Shown in pieces: positions 56,401-64,000 of a stretch of 64,000 nucleotides of DNA; the first letter of the stretch is position 1, and every line of letters begins with the position of its first letter. The position numbers and the translations under genes were made by a program. The DNA is from Micromussa lordhowensis (taxonomy: Eukaryota > Cnidaria > Anthozoa > Scleractinia > Lobophylliidae). The stretch lies in NCBI GenBank assembly GCA_964020085.1, contig OZ026601.1, forward strand, positions 26,166,914-26,230,913. Direction: 5' to 3'. A model generated the notes under the pieces. That model was not told the origin of the DNA, made no database searches, and saw only the letters and a list, made by a program, of their open reading frames with translations.

Positions 56401-59400
56401 GGTTTGGTCTTGGATTTAAGTCTGTGTTTCACGTTACAGGTAAGTCTCTGTTTGAGTAATGTTTTCTCTTATGTATAAATTCTCTCATGACTGCTTTCAC
56501 CTTTGAAATAACGAGGTTGCAAAGATTTTGTTCCTAAAGTGATCGACAACAGCCTTTCTAAGTGTCTGGAAAAGTGAAAAATTAATGTGTTACCAGTGCC
56601 AGTTGTAAGACCAAGCAAAACTTACCTCTCAGTTATACCCAATTAAACTACCAAAAACTAAAAGTAGACAACCATTTTTGTACACAATGTTATTGCTTTG
56701 ACTACTGCTGCTTAGTTTGGTCTTTAACCGAATGAATGCAGCCCAAAAAAATCGAAGAAAGAGTATTCTTTAGAGTGGGTTTTTCTGTTCAGTGCAAGTG
56801 GACTTCGATGGTCTTGGACCTTAAAATTGACGATAAATCTAGGAGTTGGTCAATGTTTACATTAGGTTATGTGAACAGAAGATGGCCAATCTGTTTTTTT
56901 TTTATCAGATTAAGGAGAGAAATGTGATGTTTTGTTAGCATGAGTTCATGCCCTTTAAAGAGCAACGCACACGTTTTGCTAAATTGTCTCGACCAGGTGA
57001 GATTGTTATTTACACCAATTTTCCTGCTGTTGATCTCAGATCTCCCGAGCATCGTGAGCAGCTCACAGATTGGAGTGATCGATCCGCACGAGGAGTACTT
57101 TGGTAACGGGAAGGACCGACGAACGGGACACCGATGGCGATTGAAAGAAGATCGTGCAGTGATGGACAGCATACCGGATCAGTTTCTACCTTACAAAGGA
57201 ATATTCCACTGTACAGATGATGCGTTCTCCAAGGGAACGTATGATGGAACGTTGTTCCGTTTTCCGCTGCGGACGGTACCGTCCAAGCTGTCACAGACAC
57301 TTTACTCAGACGAAAAGATGCACACCTTGTTCGAGAGTTTCATGGCTGATGCCCACTTGGTCCTGCTTTTTCTTCAGCATCTCGAGTCGATAGAGCTCTA
57401 CGTCCGAGACGTGTCGGACACTGAAGCTAGAAAAACGTTTGAAGTCAGAATCACGGATGACAGCCTCCCATTGGTTCGCAGAAAGAGGGAAGAGTTTCGC
57501 AGCCAGATCACGACTGGTGAGCTTATGCCAGAGCCTGTCAAGGTAACATATCCAATCACGATCGAGACAGTTGCTTATGAGCAGGGTATGAAAAGCGACA
57601 CACGACGGCATTCTTTTCTTGTCACAAATTATTTTTGTGGTGGAGACGTCTCGTCGGAATTTGAAAACCTGGCCAAGGATAAAGATCTCAGCTATCTACC
57701 TTTAGTTGGTGTGGCCATGCCCATATCAGAACGCTCCGAAAACCAGACGCCTGACATTAAAGGGCACGTATTTTGTTTCCTCCCACTGCCGGTGCAAAAG
57801 ACAAGCTTGACAGGATTACCAGTGCACGTCAATGGTTTCTTTGCTTTGAGCCAGAACAGGCGTTATATTAAGACTCCGAATGCTGAGCAAGAGGATTTAG
57901 CTGAAAAGGAAGGGCGACAGCTGACTGACAAGTCCTTGTTGTGGAACCGGTGTCTTCTGGAAGAGGCCATCCCAAGAGCGTATGCTACGATGCTGATGGA
58001 AGCTATAAACCAGAAGAGTTTTAATGTTCAACCAGACGCAATTTACAAGTAAGTCTAAACATTTTAAGTTAAAATTTGTCGTGAATGTTTACGGCTTTAC
58101 GTAATACAAATGTTTGGCTTCAAATCCGTAACCAGGCGAGTTCCAAACACCTTGGCTCACTCCTCCCTAATGAGGTTTCAAATTTGCAAACAGCTTTTTC
58201 AGTAGCGTCATTCTTTAAAAACCTTTTGCAACAAGTAATAAATATATTATTATTTTATTCTTTTCCTAATTGTTTTACTTTAATGTGATCCTTCTCCTTT
58301 CCTTTTAGAGCATGGCCAGATATGAACAGTATTGACCAAAAGTGGAAAAGAGTCCAGAATCCTTTGTTTGAGCTGTTGTGTACCGAAAGAGTCGTTTATT
58401 CTCCAGCCCAAGGAGGTAAATGGCTGAGCGTGAAAGACGCAACCTTTGTCAAACTTCTTGAGAACGATACTAAAGAGTTACTTGTGCGAGTTTTTCTCGC
58501 AGCGAACCAGAACGTGGCCACTTTGCCGGAGCACGTTTTGACAGCCTTGGGTCTGTACGCAAACTTAAGTACAGAGATTACGCCCTCGTTAGCGCGCAGA
58601 GTGCTCAGGGAAACGCCTTCTTGCTACAGAAGCCTCAGTCGGTTAGATAAGCTTCAGCTGCTACAATTTGTGCTCAAAGATGACCAGTTTTCAGACCTCC
58701 TCGAATTGGAACTGCTGCCTGTTAGCAGTAAACGCTTTATTTCGTTTTCTAAACCCGATCAAGCTATTTACATCAGCTCGCCAGAGCATCCACGTGAACT
58801 TCTTCCTGGCCTGCAGGATCGATTTCTGGATCAAGACATTGACGACACCCTCTTTCAAAGTCTGCAAGCGGTTTCCAAGCAAGGTACGAGATATATAATT
58901 CGTTTTTAATTATACTACATCGTGGAATTACAATAACGAAAGTAAAGTTCTTTCATTAACGAAAAAGGTGGCATTCTAAGGTAACGATTGAGCCGGGCCA
59001 AGGGGTCCATACCGCCAAAGTTTCTTCGAGTTTCATTAACATGAAGCGAGTGTAGGAGTATTTTTGCTCCCTAGTGGATAGGACGATATAATTTCTTCTT
59101 CCCACTGCATCGCAGGCTTGCTGCCCCCAGCATAAAATTATGAAACACCTTGGTGAAGAGAGGCACTGTGAGGGTGAAGTGCCTCGCCCAAGAACATGCC
59201 GCTGTGACCCCGTCCAGGACTCAAGCCTGGACCGCTCTATGGCTGGTTTGCAGTGTCACGCCATAAAAGATATAAATCGTAACCATTCAATAAATTAAGT
59301 CAAGAATCTGGAATACGATAGATGATTCATGCATAAACAACCTTGTCAAGATTTAGGTCTGTGCGGTTTTTCATTCGCGCGTTATTTGGAAAAGTGTTTC

Positions 59401-62400
59401 ACCCAAATTTATAGAGCTTTGTATGAGAGATAGAGATGTTGGCGGCCGTAAAGTAACAGAAACATCTGTCATTGAGTTTTACCGAAAAAGTATTGGAAAC
59501 AAGGAATATGAGCGGCGTTTTTATTCAAATGCTCATTACACGTTTGTTTGATCTGGTTACTGACAACAATTTGAAGAGATGGCTTTAGCAAGGCGATCTT
59601 CGCAAGTTGTACAAACAACACAAACGCCAGCAAGCCAAGCGAAGACTTAGCGGGCGGAGAGTCAAGAACATGCAGCGTCGAGAAAAATCTGCGAAGATTT
59701 CTACTCTTGCATGAAATCTAATGCCCAATTAACGCGCGCGCCTTGTTTTTCGTCTGTAGATCTTGTGACGTATATGTCGATTAGCGAAGTTTTGGTTAAA
59801 ACATGTTCGTCCAATGGGACCACCGCCAAATTTGGAACTTGCGATATTTTTGCCAATGTTTTGCTCGCCAAAAATTGGAAGTAAACAAAATTGGCTCTAG
59901 TGCGACCCGGCCCTATGTGACGCACTGTGACAAAATTATGGACTACATTGTAATGGGATTTGTAAAATGAACACCTCGTCATCCCTGCTAAGTTCATCTT
60001 AACATTGAAAACAGAGTTGCCTTGCTTATTATGGAGTTTTCTTCGCAGTTTTCCTATTATTTTGTCAGATGCCGTCAAAGAAAGAGATTTGCCAGAGAAC
60101 ATCAGAACAATAATTTTAAATTTTGTGGAAAATGTACAGTACTACAAGAATAAAGGGGGATTACAACTGATCAGATTTGATTTTAGAACAGGAAAAGCCG
60201 ATGAAATTATTGTTATTTTGGTGGAATGTTTAATCTTTCATTAAGGCGGGGGTAAACGTGAAGGCTGTTTTGAGGTCGCTTAACACGGCCTTTCTGCCAA
60301 TATCTCAGTCACGTTTCAAGCGACACTAAATCTCTCTGCTTATCTCATTAACCACTGTTTGGCGGTTTTGTGTAAATTTTTGGGTGATTTTTGGGCATTT
60401 TGGGAAAGAGATATTTTTTCTCAAAGGATAGGTTAAATTGAGGAAAATATGAAATGTTGAAGATTTGATGGATTTGGAAAATTGAAATTTGAAGTGAAGA
60501 ATTAGTAGACGGATACCAAACAGTCCCCTAGCAACCTGGAGCTCTCTTTTGCGGGGGTCAACTGTCTGGTAGTGTTTCCAACCCATCTTAATCCTAACAA
60601 TTTCCTTTTTTATGTCACTTCAAATTTCACACCTATTCATGTTTACCCCGCCTTAAAAGGTATGATGTAAAAAAAATCAATATCAAAACACACCATATCA
60701 GTAAGGACACTTTCCCTAAAATTCCTCGCTATTTAATTTTTCTTGTACAGCTTAAAGAAACCATGCCTTTTACCTTCAAACCCAAAAGGGCCTTTAACAA
60801 AGGCTACGTAACTAAATAGTTAAACTGTTACAAGAGTCTCGATCCATTTTTTACAGGATGCACTCAGTTACGCCACCTTTGTAAAAACGATGTCGTCAAC
60901 CTTCTGTCAAAATCACTGCCACCCGAGTGGTCAGCGGGGGACAAAGTACTGTGGAATCCTGGTATCGGAAACCATCCCCGTAAAGAATGGCTTAATCTTG
61001 TGTGGGACTATCTTGGAAAACACTTTCCTACAGTTGACGAGCTTGAAATGCTTCGAAATCTTCCGTTGCTCCCACTCGACATGTCACAATTGCCGGTCAC
61101 CTTAGCAAGACTTACGCAGCCATCTAAGGTGGTTGTAAGAAGCCTTCACGGAGATCACCTTGATGATGGCCTCACTGACGTTTTGAAAGAGCTTGGTGTT
61201 ACTATAATGCACGAGTACCCGGATTTTTTACGCCTCCACCCTGCGCTAACGAATGTCTTTGTCCATCCACCATCAGTTCAAGGTGTCTTACGAAGTATAG
61301 CCGCATCCCTGCCTGAGATGACGAATGGAATGCAAAAAGTAACAGCCGACGGCAAACGCTCCTTGAGAAAGTTAATTGCCAAAGCCTTTTCGCTAGAACC
61401 GGAAGAGAAGCAGGTTCTCCATGGCCTTCCTTTGTTTGAGACTCTATTCAAGAATTTTGTGTCGAAGGAAAACGGTCTTCGTGCGGCCCCCGAAGAGTCG
61501 TTTCCGGTGACTCCCCGAAGGGATCTCATTGACATCAAAGAAGAAGCTTCCAAGAGATTGGTAGTGCTAATGGACATCAGAATCCTCACATCGCATGAAT
61601 ATTTCATCGAAGAAGTATTTCCAGGTGTGGAAGAAGGTCATTATTCTGCTGAAGAGATCGACAGACTTATGGTCTTTGTGCTGGAGCACTACCAAGTTTA
61701 CGCTGGTGCCGATTGCAGATTTAAAGAGAAGTTAAAATCCTTGCCATTTGTCTCTACCAAAAGTAGACGAGTAAAGCCTATGGAAATATTCGATCCCAGG
61801 AAGGACTTGTTGAGGCGTATTTTCGCCGATGAAGACGTTTTTCCTGCCGGAAAGCAATACAACGACCCTGCAGCCCTGGTGATTTTGGAAACTTTAGGAA
61901 TGAAAGGCGAGGGAGATATCACTGGACAAGACCTCTATCAAAGCGCCAAAGCAGTCAGCAACATTTCAAGCCTTTCAACAGCGGAAAGAAAGTCTGACGC
62001 GGTCATGCAATACATAACAGGGAATCCTTCTAAGCTTCAAGAGGCCACGTGTGGAACGTCATTGGGGTTGCTGCTTCAAGACATTTCATGGGTTTCCAGG
62101 GTTAGGGCAAAACCCAGTGATTATCCGCAAAGAGTAACGTTTTGGGGAGAAACTTGTAGCGAGTCACATTTCCACAAGCCCTCAGAAGTGAAGAGCGATC
62201 AGCTGACAAATCTTATCGGATCTGTAAAGCCGGTGGTTAAAACAGAGTCATCTAGCCAGGTAACCAATTTCTTTTCCTGGAATACGAAGCCAACTGTATG
62301 CGACGTCGCGCAGCATCTTAAAAACGTGATCAGCTCTTACAACACAGATGAAAAGCCGCGTTATATCATGATGATCAAGCAAATCTATCAGTGTCTAAGT

Positions 62401-64000
62401 CAAGCAGATCGTGCTGCCGTAAAAGAGTCACTGAGTGGCCTTGAAAGTCTGGCCTGGGTTTGGAATGGAGATGGATTTTCTTCTCCTAATCTGATGTTGT
62501 CCAAGAAACCGCCTATTGATCTGTCACCATACATCTGCTCTCTTCCTTCAGAAGTGGAACATTTCTCTGCTTTTTTTTCTAGTTTTGGCTTGCTGGAACA
62601 TTGTGATGACGCATTCTTACTTCAGGTTCTGCATTTGATAAAACAGAAGTATGACAATGGCACGCAATTTTCCACTTCAGAGGTGAAAAAAGACCTGCAG
62701 TTATCGGTGGATATTCTGAATGAGGTTAAGCCAAAGGTTGGTGACCAGTTGCCGTCTACGCTTCAAGAAAAGGTTCTAATTCCAACACACGTGGAAGGAG
62801 ATACTTATCTCAAGCTTGCACGAGTTGAAGATTGCATGTACTGTGAACATGAGTGGTTGGAAAGAAGCAACTATGATGAAGGGATGGATTATATGTATGT
62901 ACATCCAAACATCCCGAACAGCACAGCTGAACTTCTGCTTGTACCAACGCTCATGAATCGAATGCTAGAGCCCGACGAACTGGAAATAGGAGAAGAATTT
63001 GGGCAGGAAGAAAAACTAACTCGCAGACTTGGCAGACTTTTGGAAGACTACACCGATGGATTCGCGGTACCAAAAGAACTTGTACAAAACGCTGACGATG
63101 CCGGTGCCACTGAAATTAGATTTCTTTATGATGAGAGAACAAACGAGGATGCCATGACCTGCCTGATTGACGAAGGAATGAGACACTGCCAGGGTCCTGC
63201 ACTGTGGGTTTACAACGATGCCGAGTTTCGAGACGAAGATTTTACAAACATTACAAAACTGAACGGTGCTACAAAAGAATCTGACACTGAGAAGATTGGA
63301 AAGTTTGGACTCGGCTTCAACGCAGTGTACAACCTAACGGATGTTCCAATGTTCGTGAGTAGAAATTATTTTGTGATTTTTGACCCCAACACTTTCTATC
63401 TGGGGAAAGCAGTCAGGAACAAGAACAAACCTGGAATGAAGATAGACATCAACAAGAACACAAGGAGGCTTAGGAATTTTAGCAACCAGTTCAAACCTTT
63501 CAATGGCATATTTGACTGTGACCTTCGTCTGGAAAAAGAGGACAACTCTTTTCACGGAACACTTTTTCGCTTTCCTTTACGAACCAAAGAGCAAGCTATA
63601 CAAAGTGAAATTAAGCAGCTTCATTACGACAACAAACAAGTGAAAGAACTCTTAAGGCTCTTCACTCATGGTGCTAAAACCTTGCTGCTGTTCACGCAGA
63701 ATGTCCGCCGTATACAAGTTTTTCATTTACCGAGAGAATCAGCTAGTTCCAAGCAACCCACACTGCTGTTTGAAGTCAGCAAATCATTGTATCAAGACGG
63801 AATCTTAAGAGAATTGTCTGTCCCAGTAACTCTTTCACCAGCCGTTAGGAGGCTTAGCAATGAAGAACAGAACTTTCTCAAACAGTGCAACTTTCTACGA
63901 GCATCATCTGAGGTTGCCAAGCAAGCAGGTGATTCCACCAGCTCTAATACTGATCTGCTCAGCTCGGCACTTATGGTTACCATCACGAGCTCCGTTACAG
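53428..64000 (+). CDS. SACS: Sacsin (partial, 5' part; cut by the window end)
   Basis: Sacsin is a giant (about 4,500 residues in human) cytosolic co-chaperone for neurofilament and mitochondrial quality control. Exons join in phase: 53428-53431, 55180-55280, 56018-56128, 56292-56439, 57040-58048, 58309-58883 and 60857 to beyond 64000, giving 1697 residues here. The start is ATG-G at 53428 spliced to CG-GAC, giving [10 protein letters not shown]. The first sacsin repeat region has the HSP90-like ATP-binding motifs ELIQNAEDA (36-44) and KVGRFGLGF (106-114). The second begins about 1,350 residues later with [13 protein letters not shown] (1390-1402) and KIGKFGLGF (1462-1470). The last exon stays open for at least 3,144 bp, as expected from the huge terminal exon of animal SACS. 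No ubiquitin-like domain precedes the first repeat. The right end is missing. Confidence 0.94.
53432..55179 (+). other. Sacsin intron 1 with a 1-kb pyrimidine-rich tract
   Basis: From about 54030 to 55090 the plus strand is nearly pure C/T in long runs: (TCTG)n at 54048-54074, then CTACC-, CTTCC- and TTTC-type repeats. The long open frames here encode only Ser/Leu/Phe/Pro strings and their antisense Lys/Glu/Arg strings. The tract ends about 90 bp before exon 2. Confidence 0.85.
58993..59262 (-). mobile_element. tRNA-derived SINE (family 1), diverged
   Basis: Minus-strand head with the B-box-like GGTCCAGGCTTGAGTCCTGG, then CACAGTGCCTCTCTTCACCA and GGGAGCAAAAATACTCC, ending near GGTATGGACCCC. 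It has most of the length of the copy at 32558-32838 but more substitutions and a small insertion near 59094. Confidence 0.8.
60241..60656. mobile_element. TTAA-flanked MITE, intact copy
   Basis: Starts TTAAGGCGGGGGTAAACGTG at 60241 and ends CATGTTTACCCCGCCTTAA at 60656. It is 416 bp, with both TTAA target copies and inverted ends. The interior matches the outer element at 7921-8740 closely and shows the uninterrupted CATCTTAATCCTAAC site at 60593-60607. Non-coding; piggyBac-type mobilisation is inferred from the TTAA target. Confidence 0.9.

Larger units (their letters stand above)
58884..60856 (+). other. Sacsin intron 6 hosting three repeats
   Basis: Holds a family 1 SINE (58993-59262), a copy of the dispersed repeat (59340-59560) and the intact TTAA MITE (60241-60656). 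Open frames at 59701-60102 (-) and 60005-60244 (+) show no family resemblance. Confidence 0.8.

Noticed and set aside
59701..60244. Open frames of 133 (-) and 79 (+) codons inside sacsin intron 6
   Set aside because: They do not match sacsin in frame or content and break the phase-consistent join from 58883 to 60857.

Overview
This is eukaryotic nuclear DNA from an animal, most likely a cnidarian and probably an anthozoan such as a stony coral or anemone. The genes are split by GT-AG introns, the intergenic DNA is AT-rich, and spacers are crowded with tRNA-derived SINEs, TTAA-flanked miniature elements and foldback repeats. The species assignment is inference; no marker gene fixes it. I rebuilt five multi-exon genes by hand from reading frame, splice-site phase and family resemblance.

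Layout. 1-8.9 kb is gene-poor and repeat-rich. 13.5-24.9 kb (+) holds a very large secreted progranulin-like gene: six coding exons, a predicted 1813 residues and 22 granulin-type modules, fifteen of them in five near-identical 705-bp tandem units inside one 4.5-kb exon. A TATA-like box and donor at about 9.0 kb may be its promoter and 5'UTR exon. 29.9-32.5 kb (+) holds PIGZ, the fourth GPI mannosyltransferase (two exons). Convergent to it, 38.3-34.4 kb (-) holds an eight-exon gene for a 372-residue protein that looks like a ciliary or sperm microtubule inner protein (SPATA48/SPMIP7-like, tentative). 48.9-40.5 kb (-) holds a seven-exon PTTG1IP orthologue, a small type I membrane protein. From 53.4 kb to the right edge (+) lies the 5' part of a sacsin gene, with a start codon separated from the rest of the frame by an intron and two HSP90-like ATPase modules; it is cut by the window end.

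The genes share no operon-like logic; they are independent neighbours. The most unusual feature is the granulin array. It has a three-module repeat, traces of a 1410-bp higher-order duplication, and dibasic KR sites in two of every three linkers, suggesting a polyprotein that releases granulin peptides in defined groups. Other notable structures are a TTAA-target miniature transposon nested in its own family member with the empty site preserved 52 kb away, a duplicated PTTG1IP splice acceptor, several long foldback elements, and a cluster of TTTCACATG-like words upstream of the granulin gene. No rRNA, CRISPR or convincing functional tRNA gene was seen.
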